Assembly (NCBI RefSeq): GCF_051014685.1
Contig: NW_027478488.1
Span: 372,001-436,000 of the forward strand
Direction: 5' to 3'
Length of the DNA stretch: 64,000 bases
DNA from: Ptiloglossa arizonensis
Lineage: Eukaryota > Arthropoda > Insecta > Hymenoptera > Colletidae
Part shown: piece by piece, positions 24,301-37,090 of the stretch
How the letters are laid out: each line of letters starts with the position of its first letter
Numbering within the stretch: position 1 is the stretch's first letter
Position numbers and translations under genes: made by a program
The notes under the pieces: generated by a model
What the model was told of the DNA's origin: nothing
What the model saw: the letters and a program-made list of their open reading frames with translations, nothing else
Database searches by the model: none

Positions 24301-25700
24301 AAAGTGGAAACTCGCCCGATTACAACGGTATGTGTATTTTTTCCCTAGGCCATTCTGGTTAAGCGTTTGGAGCAGCAGAAGTGCGAAAAATTTGTTGTCT
24401 TCTCAACCATTTCTTAGCTTCAAACTTCCATATCTCGCGAACGGATTGACCTCACCCAAAAATTCCTGTTGCGTCTGAAAGTAGAAACTCGCCCGATTAC
24501 AACGGTATGTGTATTTTTTCCCTAGGCCATTCTGATTAAGCGTTTGGAGCAGCAGAAGTGCGAAAAATTTTTTGTCTTCATAACCATTTCTTAGCTTCAA
24601 ACTCCCATATCTCGCGAACGGATTGACCTAACCCAAAAATTCCTATTGCATCTGAAAGTAGAAACTCGCCCGATTACAACGGTACTTGTATTTTTCCCTT
24701 AGGCCATTCTGGTTAAGCGATTGGAGCAGCAGAAGTGCGAAAAATTTATTGTCTTGTCAACCATTTCTTACCTTGAAAGTCCCATATCTCGCGAACGGAT
24801 TGACCTAACCCAAAAATTCCTATTGCATCTGAAAGTAGAAACTCGCCCGATTACAGCGGTATGTGTATTTTTTCCCTAGGCCATTCTGGTTAAGCGTGTG
24901 GAGCAGCAGAATTGCAAAATATTTTTTGCCTTCTCAACCATTTCTTGGCTTCAAACTCCCATATCTCGCGAACGGATTGACCTAACCCAAAAATTCCTGT
25001 TGCGTCTGAAAGTAGAAACTCGCCCGATTACAACGGTATGTGTATTTTTTCCCTAGGCCGTTCTGGTTAAGCGTTTGGAGCAGCAGTAGTGCGAAAAATT
25101 TGTTGTCTTCTTTACCAGTTCTTACTTCAAACTCCCATATTTCGCGAACGGATTGACCTAACCCAAAAATTCCTGTTGCATCTGAAAGTAGAAACTCGCC
25201 CGATTCCAACGGTACGTGTATTTTTTCCCTAGGCCACTCTGGTTAAGCGTTAGGAGCAGCAGAAGTGCGAAAAAGTTGTTGTCTTCTCAACCATTTCTTA
25301 GCTTCAAACTCCCATATCTCGCGAACGGATTGACCAAACCCAGAAGTTCCTGCTGCGTCTGAAAGTAGAAACTCGCCGGATTACAACGGTATGTGTATTT
25401 TTTCATTAGGCCATTCTGGTTAAGTGTTTGGAGCAGCAGTAGTGCGAAAAATTTGTTGTCTTCTTTACCATTTCTTAGCTTCAAACTCACATATCTCGCG
25501 AACGGATTGACCTAACTCAAAAATTCTTGTTGCATCTGAAAGAAGAAACACGCCCGATTACAACGGTATGTGTATTTTTTCCCAAGGCCATTCTGGTTAA
25601 GCGTTTGGAGCAGCAGAATAGCGAAAAATTGTTTGCCTTCACAACCATTTCTTGGCTTCAAACTCCCATATCTCGCGAACGGATTGACCTAACCCAAAAA
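21270..25700 (+). repeat. Large HOR block A, copy 1 (~4.4 kb; spacing 5660 bp)
   Basis: About 25 monomers recur at an offset of 5660 bp (32 x 177 minus 4). Markers are GCTTTTGGGGCAGCAG at 21355, GATTGACCTAGGCC at 21614, GGTTGAGCGTGTGG at 21882, GAAACAAGAAACTCG, GAACGGAATGACC, CAAACTTCCATATC with GACCTCACCC at 23010 and 24420, and the dispersed cassette at 24982. Two sub-blocks inside it (22988 and 24403) are themselves about 1415 bp apart, which gives an inner eight-monomer periodicity. Confidence 0.88.
22000..24780 (+). repeat. Inner eight-monomer pair inside block A (~1415 bp)
   Basis: The CAAACTTCCATATC monomers start at 23003 and 24418, 1415 bp apart (8 x 177 minus 1). They are preceded by the same run: GACATAAC monomer, CCAGTTCTTACTTC monomer, GAAACAAGAAACTCG, GAACGGAATGACC, GAAATATTTGTTG, CAAACCCAAAAATTC and GTGGAAACTCGCC. 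Differences include CTTAAAGTAG and AACTGCG in the first against CTGAAAGTAG and AAGTGCG in the second. The same pair is found again in the block at 45860-49740. Confidence 0.82.
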
Positions 25701-26930
25701 TTCCTGTTGCATCTGAAAGTAGAAACTCGCCCGATTACAACGGTATGTGTATTTTTTCCCTAGGCCATTCTGGTTAAGCGTTTGGAGCAGCAGAATTGCG
25801 AAATATTTGTTGTCTTCTTAACCATTTCTTAGATTTAAACTCCCATATCTCGCGAACGGATTGACCTAACCCAAAAATTCCTATTGCATCTGAAAGTAGA
25901 AACTCGCCCGATTACAACGGTATGTGTATTTCTTCCCTAGGCCATTCTGGTTAAGCATTTGGAGCAGCAGAATTGCGAGAAATTTTTTGCTTTCTCAACC
26001 ATTTCTTGGCTTCAAACTCCCATATCTCGCGAACGGATTGACCAAACCCAAAAATTCCTGTTGCATCTGAAAGTAGAAACTCGCCCGATTACAACGGTAT
26101 GTGTATTTTTTCCCTAGGCCATTCTGGTTAAGCTTTTGGGGCAGCAGAAGTGCGAAAAATTTGTTGTCTTCTCAACCATTTCTTAGCTTCAAACTCCCAT
26201 ATCTCGCGAACGGATTGACCGAACCCAAAAATTCCTGTTGCATCTGAAAGTAGAAACTCGCCCGATTACAACGGTATGTGTATTTTTTCCCTAGGCCATT
26301 CTGGTTGAGCGTGTGGAGCAGCAGAATTGCGAAAAATTTTTTGCCTTCTCAACCATTTCTTGGCTTCAAACTCCCATATCTCGCGAACGGATTGACATAA
26401 CCCAAAAATTCCTGTTGCGTCTGAAAGTAGAAACTCGCCCGATTACAACGGTATGTGTATTTTTTCCCTAGGCCATTCTGGTTAAGCGTTTGGAGCAGCA
26501 GTAGTGCGAAAAATTTGTTGTCTTCTTTACCAGTTCTTACTTCAAACTCCCATATCTCGCGAACGGATTGACCTAACCCAAAAATTCTTGTTGCATCTGA
26601 AACAAGAAACTCGCCCGATTACAACGGTATGTGTATTTTTTCCATAGGCCATTCTGGTTAAGCGTTTGGAGCAGCAGAATTGCGAAAAATTTTTTGCCTT
26701 CTCAACCATTTCTTGGCTTCAAACTCCCATATCTCGCGAACGGAATGACCTAACCCAAAAATTCCTGCTGCGTCTGAAAGTAGAAACTAGCCCGATTACA
26801 ACGCTATGTGTATTTTTTCCCTAGGCCATTCTGGTTAAGCATTTGGAGCAGCAGAATTGCGAGAAATTTTTTGCTTTCTCAACCATTTCTTGGCTTCAAA
26901 CTCCCATATCTCGCGAACGGATTGACCAAA
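25700..26930 (+). repeat. Seven-monomer joint between block A copies
   Basis: After the GAAATATTTGTTG and AGATTTAAACTCCC monomers, this stretch restarts the GCTTTTGGGGCAGCAG / GACCGAACCC series at 26131, then jumps to GGTTGAGCGTGTGG. GCATTTGGAGCAGCAG with GCGAGAAATTT occurs at 25955 and 26839, 884 bp apart (5 x 177 minus 1). This shows a local five-monomer duplication at the joint. Confidence 0.78.
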
Positions 26931-29900
26931 CCCAAAAATTCCTGTTGCATCTGAAAGTAGAAACTCGCCCGATTACAACGGTATGTGTATTTTTTCCCTA
27001 GGCCATTCTGGTTAAGCTTTTGGGGCAGCAGAAGTGCGAAAAATTTGTTGTCTTCTCAACCATTTCTTAGCTTCAAACTCCCATATCTCGCGAACGGATT
27101 GACCGAACCCAAAAATTCCTGTTGCATCTGAAAGTAGAAACTCGCCCGATTACAACGGTATGTGTATTTTTTCCCTAGGCCATTCTGGTTAAGCGTTTGG
27201 AGCAGCAGAATAGCGAAAAATTGTTTGCCTTCTGAACCATTTCTTGGCTTCAAACTCCCATATCTCGCGAACAGATTGACCTAGGCCAAAAATTCCTGTT
27301 GGGTTTGAAAGTAGAAACTCGCCCGATTACAACGGTATGTGTATTTCTTCCCTAGGCCATTCTGGTTAAGCGTTTGGAGCAGCAGAATTGCGAAAAATTT
27401 TTTGCATTCTCAACCATTTCTTGGCTTCAAACTCCCATATCTCGCGAACGGATTGACCTAACCCAAAAATTCCTGTTGCATCTGAAAGTAGAAACTCGCC
27501 CGATTACAACGGTATGTGTATTTTTTCCCTAGGCCATTCTGGTTGAGCGTGTGGAGCAGCAGAATTGCGAAAAATTTTTTGCCTTCTCAACCATTTCTTG
27601 GCTTCAAACTCCCATATCTCGCGAACGGATTGACATAACCCAAAAATTCCTGTTGCGTCTGAAAGTAGAAACTCGCCCGATTACAACGGTATGTGTATTT
27701 TTTCCCTAGGCCATTCTGGTTAAGCGTTTGGAGCAGCAGTAGTGCGAAAAATTTGTTGTCTTCTTTACCAGTTCTTACTTCAAACTCCCATATCTCGCGA
27801 ACGGATTGACCTAACCCAAAAATTCTTGTTGCATCTGAAACAAGAAACTCGCCCGATTACAACGGTATGTGTATTTTTTCCATAGGCCATTCTGGTTAAG
27901 CGTTTGGAGCAGCAGAATTGCGAAAAATTTTTTGCCTTCTCAACCATTTCTTGGCTTCAAACTCCCATATCTCGCGAACGGAATGACCTAACCCAAAAAT
28001 TCCTGCTGCGTCTGAAAGTAGAAACTAGCCCGATTACAACGCTATGTGTATTTTTTCCCTAGGCCATTCTGGTTAAGCGTTTGGAGCAGCAGAATTGCGA
28101 AATATTTGTTGTCTTCTTAACCATTTCTTAGCTTCAAACTCCCATATCTCGCGAACGGATTGACCTAACCCAAAAATTCCTATTGCATCTGAAAGTAGAA
28201 ACTCGCCCGATTACAACGGTATGTGTATTTTTTCCCTAGGCCATTCTGGTTAAGCGTTTGGAGCAGCAGAACTGCGAAAAATTTGTTGTCTTCTCAACCA
28301 TTTCTTAGCTTCAAACTTCCATATCTCGCGAACGGATTGACCTCACCCAAAAATTCCTGTTGCGCCTTAAAGTAGAAACTCGCCCGATTACAACGGTATG
28401 TGTATTTTTTCCCTAGGCCATTCTGATTAAGCGTTTGGAGCAGCAGAAGTGCGAAAAATTTTTTGTCTTCATAACCATTTCTTAGCTTCAAACTCCCATA
28501 TCTCGCGAACGGATTGACCTAACCCAAAAATTCCTATTGCATCTGAAAGTAGAAACTCGCCCGATTACAACGGTACTTGTATTTTTCCCTTAGGCCATTC
28601 TGGTTAAGCGATTGGAGCAGCAGAAGTGCGAAAAATTTATTGTCTTGTCAACCATTTCTTGGCTTCAAACTCCCATATCTCGCGAACGGATTGACCTAAC
28701 CCAAAAATTCCTATTGCATCTGAAAGTAGAAACTCGCCCGATTACAACGGTATGTGTATTTTTTCCCTAGGCCATTCTGATTAAGCGTTTGGAGCAGCAG
28801 AAGTGCGAAAAATTTTTTGTCTTCATAACCATTTCTTAGCTTCAAACTCCCATATCTCGCGAACGGATTGACCTAACCCAAAAATTCCTATTGCATCTGA
28901 AAGTAGAAACTCGCCCGATTACAACGGTATGTGTATTTTTTCCCTAGGCCATTCTGGTTAAGCGTTTGGAGCAGCAGTAGTGCGAAAAATTTGTTGTCTT
29001 CTTTACCAGTTCTTACTTCAAACTCCCATATCTCGCGAACGGATTGACCTAACCCAAAAATTCTTGTTGCATCTGAAACAAGAAACTCGCCCGATTACAA
29101 CGGTATGTGTATTTTTTCCATAGGCCATTCTGGTTAAGCGTTTGGAGCAGCAGAATTGCGAAAAATTTTTTGCCTTCTCAACCATTTCTTGGCTTCAAAC
29201 TCCCATATCTCGCGAACGGAATGACCTAACCCAAAAATTCCTGCTGCGTCTGAAAGTAGGAACTCGCCCGATTACAACGGTATGTGTATTTTTTCCCTAG
29301 GCCATTCTGGTTAAGCGTTTGGAGCAGCAGAATTGCGAAATATTTGTTGTCTTCTTAACCATTTCTTAGCTTCAAACTCCCATATCTCGCGAACGGATTG
29401 ACCTAACCCAAAAATTCCTATTGCATCTGAAAGTAGAAACTCGCCCGATTACAACGGTATGTGTATTTTTTCCCTAGGCCATTCTGGTTAAGCGTTTGGA
29501 GCAGCAGAATTGCGAAAAATTTTTCGCTCTCTCAACCATTTCTTGGCTTCAAACTCCCATATCTCGCGAACGGATTGACCAAACCCAAAAATTCCTGTTG
29601 CATCTGAAAGTAGAAACTCGCCCGATTACAACGGTATGTGTATTTTTTCCCTAGGCCATTCTGGTTAAGCTTTTGGAGCAGCAGAAGTGCGAAAAATTTG
29701 TTGTCTTCTCAACCATTTCTTAGCTTCAAACTCCCATATCTCGCGAACGGATTGACCTAACCCAAAAATTCCTGTTGCATCTGAAAGTGGAAACTCGCCC
29801 GATTACAACGGTATGTGTATTTTTTCCCTAGGCCATTCTGGTTAAGCGTTTGGAGCAGCAGAAGTGCGAAAAATTTGTTGTCTTCTCAACCATTTCTTAG

Positions 29901-31360
29901 CTTCAAACTTCCATATCTCGCGAACGGATTGACCTCACCCAAAAATTCCTGTTGCGTCTGAAAGTAGAAACTCGCCCGATTACAACGGTATGTGTATTTT
30001 TTCCCTAGGCCATTCTGATTAAGCGTTTGGAGCAGCAGAAGTGCGAAAAATTTTTTGTCTTCATAACCATTTCTTAGCTTCAAACTCCCATATCTCGCGA
30101 ACGGATTGACCTAACCCAAAAATTCCTATTGCATCTGAAAGTAGAAACTCGCCCGATTACAACGGTACTTGTATTTTTCCCTTAGGCCATTCTGGTTAAG
30201 CGATTGGAGCAGCAGAAGTGCGAAAAATTTATTGTCTTGTCAACCATTTCTTACCTTGAAAGTCCCATATCTCGCGAACGGATTGACCTAACCCAAAAAT
30301 TCCTATTGCATCTGAAAGTAGAAACTCGCCCGATTACAGCGGTATGTGTATTTTTTCCCTAGGCAATTCTGGTTAAGCGTTTGGAGCAGCAGAATTGCGA
30401 AAAATTTTTTGCCTTCTCAACCATTTCTTGGCTTCAAACTCCCATATCTCGCGAACGGATTGACCTTACCCAAAAATTCCTGTTGCATCTGAAAGTAGAA
30501 ACTCCCCCGATTACAACGGTATGTGTATTTTTTCCCTAGGCCATTCTGGTTAAGCGTGTGGAGCAGCAGAATTGCAAAATATTTTTTGCCTTCTCAACCA
30601 TTTCTTGGCTTCAAACTCCCATATCTCGCGAACGGATTGACCTAACCCAAAAATTCCTGTTGCGTCTGAAAGTAGAAACTCGCCCGATTACAACGGTATG
30701 TGTATTTTTTCCCTAGGCCATTCTGGTTAAGCGTTTGGAGCAGCAGTAGTGCGAAAAATTTGTTGTCTTCTTTACCAGTTCTTACTTCAAACTCCCATAT
30801 TTCGCGAACGGATTGACCTAACCCAAAAATTCCTGTTGCATCTGAAAGTAGAAACTCGCCCGATTCCAACGGTACGTGTATTTTTTCCCTAGGCCACTCT
30901 GGTTAAGCGTTAGGAGCAGCAGAAGTGCGAAAAAGTTGTTGTCTTCTCAACCATTTCTTAGCTTCAAACTCCCATATCTCGCGAACGGATTGACCAAACC
31001 CAGAAGTTCCTGCTGCGTCTGAAAGTAGAAACTCGCCGGATTACAACGGTATGTGTATTTTTTCATTAGGCCATTCTGGTTAAGTGTTTGGAGTAGCAGT
31101 AGTGCGAAAAATTTGTTGTCTTCTTTACCATTTCTTAGCTTCAAACTCACATATCTCGCGAACGGATTGACCTAACTCAAAAATTCTTGTTGCATCTGAA
31201 AGAAGAAACACGCCCGATTACAACGGTATGTGTATTTTTTCCCTAGGCCATTCTGGTTAAGCGTTTGGAGCAGCAGAATAGCGAAAAATTGTTTGCCTTC
31301 ACAACCATTTCTTGGCTTCAAACTCCCGTATCTCGCGAACGGATTGACCTAACCCAAAAA
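26930..31360 (+). repeat. Large HOR block A, copy 2
   Basis: This is the second copy of 21270-25700. The offset is 5660 bp at the left end, falls to 5306 bp around 28294, and returns to 5483 and then 5660 bp by 30642. Two monomers were thus lost and two gained inside the block. Private changes include GTTGCGCCTTAAAG at about 28367 and GGAGTAGCAG at about 31091. The right boundary is where CATCTGAAAG in copy 1 faces GGGTCTGAAAG here. Confidence 0.86.
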
Positions 31361-33250
31361 TTCCTGTTGGGTCTGAAAGTAGAAACTCGCCCGATTACAA
31401 CGGTATGTGTATTTCTTCCCTAGGCCATTCTGGTTAAGCGTTTGGAGCAGCAGAATTGCGAAAAATTTTTTGCCTTCTCAACCATTTCTTGGCTTCAAAC
31501 TCCCATATCTCGCGAACGGATTGACCAAACCCAGAAGTTCCTGCTGCGTCTGAAAGTAGAAACTCACCCGATTACAACGATATGCGTATTTTTTCCCTAG
31601 GCCATTCTGGTTAAGCGTTTGGAGCAGCAGAATTGCGAAAAATGTTTTGCCTTCTCAACCATTTCTTGGCTTCAAACTCCCATATCTCGCGAACGGATTG
31701 ACCTAACCCAAAAATTCCTGTTGCGTCTGAAAGTAGAAACTCGCCCAATTACAACGGTATGTGTATTTCTTCCCTAGGCCATTCTGGTTAAGCGTTTGGA
31801 GCAGCAGAATTGCGAAAAATTTTTTGCCTTCTCAACCATTTCTTGGCTTCAAACTCCCATATCTCGCGAACGGATTGACCAAACCCAGAAGTTCCTGCTG
31901 CGTCTGAAAGTAGAAACTCACCCGATTACAACGATATGCGTATTTTTTCCCTAGGCCATTCTGGTTAAGCGTTTGGAGCAGCAGAATTGCGAAAAATGTT
32001 TTGCCTTCTCAACCATTTCTTGGCTTCAAACTCCCATATCTCGCGAACGGATTGACCTAACCCAAAAATTCCTATTGCATCTGAAAGTAGAAACTCGCCC
32101 GATTACAGCGGTATGTGTATTTTTTCCCTAGGCAATTCTGGTTAAGCGTTTGGAGCAGCAGAATTGCGAAAAATTTTTTGCCTTCTCAACCATTTCTTGG
32201 CTTCAAACTCCCATATCTCGCGAACGGATTGACCTAACCCAAAAATTCCTGTTGCGTCTGAAAGTAGAAACTCGCCCGATTACAACGGTATGTGTATTTC
32301 TTCCCTAGGCCATTCTGGTTAAGCGTTTGGAGCAGCAGAATTGCGAAAAATTTTTTGCCTTCACAACCATTTCTTGGCTTCAAACTCCCATATCTCGCGA
32401 ACGGATTGACCAAACCCAGAAGTTCCTGCTGCGTCTGAAAGTAGAAACTCACCCGATTACAACGATATGCGTATTTTTTCCCTAGGCCATTCTGGTTAAG
32501 CGTTTGGAGCAGCAGAATTGCGAAAAATGTTTTGCCTTCTCAATCATTTCTTAGCTTCAAACTCCCATATCTCGCGAACGGATTGACCTAACTCAAAAAT
32601 TCTTGTTGCATCTGAAAGAAGAAACACGCCCGATTACAACGGTATGTGTATTTTTTCCCTAGGCCATTCTGGTTAAGCGTTTGGAGCAGCAGAATAGCGA
32701 AAAATTGTTTGCCTTCACAACCATTTCTTGGCTTCAAACTCCCATATCTCGCGAACGGACTGACCAAACCCAAAAATTCCTGTTGGGTCTGAAAGTAGAA
32801 AGTCGCCCGATTACAACGGTATGTGTATTTCTTCCCTAGGCCATTCTGGTTAAGCGTTTGGAGCAGCAGAATTGCGAAAAATTTTTTGCCTTCTCAACCA
32901 TTTCTTGGCTTCAAACTCCCATATCTCGCGAACGGATTGACCAAACCCAGAAGTTCCTGCTGCGTCTGAAAGTAGAAACTCACCCGATTACAACGATATG
33001 CGTATTTTTTCCCTAGGCCATTCTGGTTAAGCGTTTGGAGCAGCAGAATTGCGAAAAATGTTTTGCCTTCTCAACCATTTCTTGGCTTCAAACTCCCATA
33101 TCTCGCGAACGGATTGACCTAACCCAAAAATTCCTATTGCATCTGAAAGCAGAAACTCGCCCGATTACAGCGGTATGTGTATTTTTTCCCTAGGCAATTC
33201 TGGTTAAGCGTTTGGAGCAGCAGAATTGCGAAAAATTTTTTGCCTTCACA
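31360..33250 (+). repeat. GATATGCG-rich stretch with dimer and trimer spacing
   Basis: Monomers with CCAAACCCAGAAG, CTCACCCG and ACGATATGCG recur at about 31524, 31878, 32409 and 32939, at spacings of 354, 531 and 530 bp. Between them are TTCTTCCC and GATTACAGCGG monomers. The part from 31762 onward is repeated at 62005-64000. Rare variants include CTCCCGTATC at about 31324, GCCCAATTAC at about 31743 and GAACGGACTGACC at about 32754. Confidence 0.82.
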
Positions 33251-34134
33251 ACCATTTCTTGGCTTCAAACTCCCATATCTCGCGAACGGATTGACATAAC
33301 TCAAAAATTCTTGTTGCATCTGAAAGAAGAAACACGCCCGATTACAACGGTATGTGTATTTTTTCCCTAGGCCATTCTGGTTAAGCGTTTGGAGCAGCAG
33401 AATAGCGAAAAATTGTTTGCGTTCACAACCATTTCTTGGCTTCAAACTCCCATATCTCGCGAACGGATTGACCTAACCCAAAAATTCTTGTTGCATCTGA
33501 AAGAAGAAACACGCCCGATTACAACGGTATGTGTATTTTTTCCCTAGGCCATTCTGGTTAAGCGTTTGGAGCAGCAGAATAGCGAAAAATTGTTTGCCTT
33601 CACAACCATTTCTTGGCTTCAAACTCCCATATCTCGCGAACGGATTGACCTAACCCAAAAATTCCTATTGCATCTGAAAGTAGAAACTCGCCCGATTACA
33701 ACGGTACGTGTATTTTTCCCATAGGACATTCTGGTTAAGCGATTGGAGCAGCAGAAGTGCGAAAAATTTATTGTCTTGTCAACCATTTCTTACCTTGAAA
33801 GTCCCATATCACGCGAACGGATAGACCTTACCCAAAAATTCCTATTGCATCTGAAAGTAGAAACTCGCCCGATTACAGCGGTATGTGTATTTTTTCCCTA
33901 GGCCATTCTGGTTAAGCGTTTGGAGCAGCAGAATTGCGAAAAATGTTTTGCCTTCTCAACCATTTCTTGGCTTCAAACTCCCATATCTCGCGAACGGATT
34001 GACCTAACCCAAAAATTCCTATTGCATCTGAAAGTAGAAACTCGCCCGATTACAACGGTATGTGTATTTTTTCCCTAGGCCATTCTGGTTAAGCGTTTGG
34101 AGCAGCAGAATTGCGAAAAATTTTTCGCTCTCTC
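33250..34134 (+). repeat. Five-monomer HOR, copy 1 of 3 (885 bp)
   Basis: The unit consists of a GACATAACTC monomer with GAAAGAAGAAACACG, a GACCTAACCC monomer with GAAAGAAGAAACACG, a monomer with CCCATAGGACATTC and GCGATTGG, an ACCTTGAAAGTCCC monomer with ATATCACGCG, and a closing GGCTTC monomer ending in TTTTTCGCTCTCTC. Copy 1 differs from copies 2 and 3 at GCGTTCACAACC (about 33419) and GGATAGACC (about 33829). Confidence 0.92.
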
Positions 34135-35019
34135 AACCATTTCTTGGCTTCAAACTCCCATATCTCGCGAACGGATTGACATAACTCAAAAATTCTTGTT
34201 GCATCTGAAAGAAGAAACACGCCCGATTACAACGGTATGTGTATTTTTTCCCTAGGCCATTCTGGTTAAGCGTTTGGAGCAGCAGAATAGCGAAAAATTG
34301 TTTGCCTTCACAACCATTTCTTGGCTTCAAACTCCCATATCTCGCGAACGGATTGACCTAACCCAAAAATTCTTGTTGCATCTGAAAGAAGAAACACGCC
34401 CGATTACAACGGTATGTGTATTTTTTCCCTAGGCCATTCTGGTTAAGCGTTTGGAGCAGCAGAATAGCGAAAAATTGTTTGCCTTCACAACCATTTCTTG
34501 GCTTCAAACTCCCATATCTCGCGAACGGATTGACCTAACCCAAAAATTCCTATTGCATCTGAAAGTAGAAACTCGCCCGATTACAACGGTACGTGTATTT
34601 TTCCCATAGGACATTCTGGTTAAGCGATTGGAGCAGCAGAAGTGCGAAAAATTTATTGTCTTGTCAACCATTTCTTACCTTGAAAGTCCCATATCACGCG
34701 AACGGATTGACCTTACCCAAAAATTCCTATTGCATCTGAAAGTAGAAACTCGCCCGATTACAGCGGTATGTGTATTTTTTCCCTAGGCCATTCTGGTTAA
34801 GCGTTTGGAGCAGCAGAATTGCGAAAAATGTTTTGCCTTCTCAACCATTTCTTGGCTTCAAACTCCCATATCTCGCGAACGGATTGACCTAACCCAAAAA
34901 TTCCTATTGCATCTGAAAGTAGAAACTCGCCCGATTACAACGGTATGTGTATTTTTTCCCTAGGCCATTCTGGTTAAGCGTTTGGAGCAGCAGAATTGCG
35001 AAAAATTTTTCGCTCTCTC
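34135..35019 (+). repeat. Five-monomer HOR, copy 2 of 3 (885 bp)
   Basis: TTGACATAAC lies at 33291, 34176 and 35061, exactly 885 bp (5 x 177) apart each time. Copies 2 and 3 are identical by eye over almost the whole unit, including the rare ATATCACGCG and CCCATAGGACATTC variants. This is the most recent-looking amplification in the window. Confidence 0.93.
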
Positions 35020-35905
35020 AACCATTTCTTGGCTTCAAACTCCCATATCTCGCGAACGGATTGACATAACTCAAAAATTCTTGTTGCATCTGAAAGAAGA
35101 AACACGCCCGATTACAACGGTATGTGTATTTTTTCCCTAGGCCATTCTGGTTAAGCGTTTGGAGCAGCAGAATAGCGAAAAATTGTTTGCCTTCACAACC
35201 ATTTCTTGGCTTCAAACTCCCATATCTCGCGAACGGATTGACCTAACCCAAAAATTCTTGTTGCATCTGAAAGAAGAAACACGCCCGATTACAACGGTAT
35301 GTGTATTTTTTCCCTAGGCCATTCTGGTTAAGCGTTTGGAGCAGCAGAATAGCGAAAAATTGTTTGCCTTCACAACCATTTCTTGGCTTCAAACTCCCAT
35401 ATCTCGCGAACGGATTGACCTAACCCAAAAATTCCTATTGCATCTGAAAGTAGAAACTCGCCCGATTACAACGGTACGTGTATTTTTCCCATAGGACATT
35501 CTGGTTAAGCGATTGGAGCAGCAGAAGTGCGAAAAATTTATTGTCTTGTCAACCATTTCTTACCTTGAAAGTCCCATATCACGCGAACGGATTGACCTTA
35601 CCCAAAAATTCCTATTGCATCTGAAAGTAGAAACTCGCCCGATTACAGCGGTATGTGTATTTTTTCCCTAGGCCATTCTGGTTAAGCGTTTGGAGCAGCA
35701 GAATTGCGAAAAATGTTTTGCCTTCTCAACCATTTCTTGGCTTCAAACTCCCATATCTCGCGAACGGATTGACCTAACCCAAAAATTCCTATTGCATCTG
35801 AAAGTAGAAACTCGCCCGATTACAACGGTATGTGTATTTTTTCCCTAGGCCATTCTGGTTAAGCGTTTGGAGCAGCAGAATTGCGAAAAATTTTCGCTCT
35901 CTCAA
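35020..35905 (+). repeat. Five-monomer HOR, copy 3 of 3
   Basis: The third copy ends near 35905. One T is lost there (AAAAATTTTCGCTC against AAAAATTTTTCGCTC), and the next monomer reads CCAAACCCAAAAATTC with the private GTTTCATCTG. After this point the sequence continues as block A material matching about 24052-25237. Confidence 0.92.
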
Positions 35906-37090
35906 CCATTTCTTGGCTTCAAACTCCCATATCTCGCGAACGGATTGACCAAACCCAAAAATTCCTGTTTCATCTGAAAGTAGAAACTCGCCCGATTACA
36001 ACGGTATGTGTATTTTTTCCCTAGGCCATTCTGGTTAAGCTTTTGGAGCAGCAGAAGTGCGAAAAATTTGTTGTCTTCTCAACCATTTCTTAGCTTCAAA
36101 CTCCCATATCTCGCGAACGGATTGACCTAACCCAAAAATTCCTGTTGCATCTGAAAGTGGAAACTCGCCCGATTACAACGGTATGTGTATTTTTTCCCTA
36201 GGCCATTCTGGTTAAGCGTTTGGAGCAGCAGAAGTGCGAAAAATTTGTTGTCTTCTCAACCATTTCTTAGCTTCAAACTTCCATATCTCGCGAACGGATT
36301 GACCTCACCCAAAAATTCCTGTTGCGTCTGAAAGTAGAAACTCGCCCGATTACAACGGTATGTGTATTTTTTCCCTAGGCCATTCTGATTAAGCGTTTGG
36401 AGCAGCAGAAGTGCGAAAAATTTTTTGTCTTCATAACCATTTCTTAGCTTCAAACTCCCATATCTCGCGAACGGATTGACCTAACCCAAAAATTCCTATT
36501 GCATCTGAAAGTAGAAACTCGCCCGATTACAACGGTACTTGTATTTTTCCCTTAGGCCATTCTGGTTAAGCGATTGGAGCAGCAGAAGTGCGAAAAATTT
36601 ATTGTCTTGTCAACCATTTCTTACCTTGAAAGTCCCATATCTCGCGAACGGATTGACCTAACCCAAAAATTCCTATTGCATCTGAAAGTAGAAACTCGCC
36701 CGATTACAGCGGTATGTGTATTTTTTCCCTAGGCAATTCTGGTTAAGCGTGTGGAGCAGCAGAATTGCAAAATATTTTTTGCCTTCTCAACCATTTCTTG
36801 GCTTCAAACTCCCATATCTCGCGAACGGATTGACCTAACCCAAAAATTCCTGTTGCGTCTGAAAGTAGAAACTCGCCCGATTACAACGGTATGTGTATTT
36901 TTTCCCTAGGCCATTCTGGTTAAGCGTTTGGAGCAGCAGTAGTGCGAAAAATTTGTTGTCTTCTTTACCAGTTCTTACTTCAAACTCCCATATTTCGCGA
37001 ACGGATTGACCTAACCCAAAAATTCCTGTTGCATCTGAAAGTAGAAACTCGCCCGATTCCAACGGTACGTGTATTTTTTCCCTAGGCCAT
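35905..37090 (+). repeat. Partial block A (matches 24052-25237)
   Basis: About 6.7 monomers match at an offset of 11853 bp (67 x 177 minus 6). The match includes CAAACTTCCATATC with GACCTCACCC and the dispersed cassette at 36835. Near 36733 the sequence reads GGCAATTCTGG followed by GCGTGTGG. That looks like an exchange between the forms found near 30361 (GGCAATTC) and 24883 (GCGTGTGG). Confidence 0.82.
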
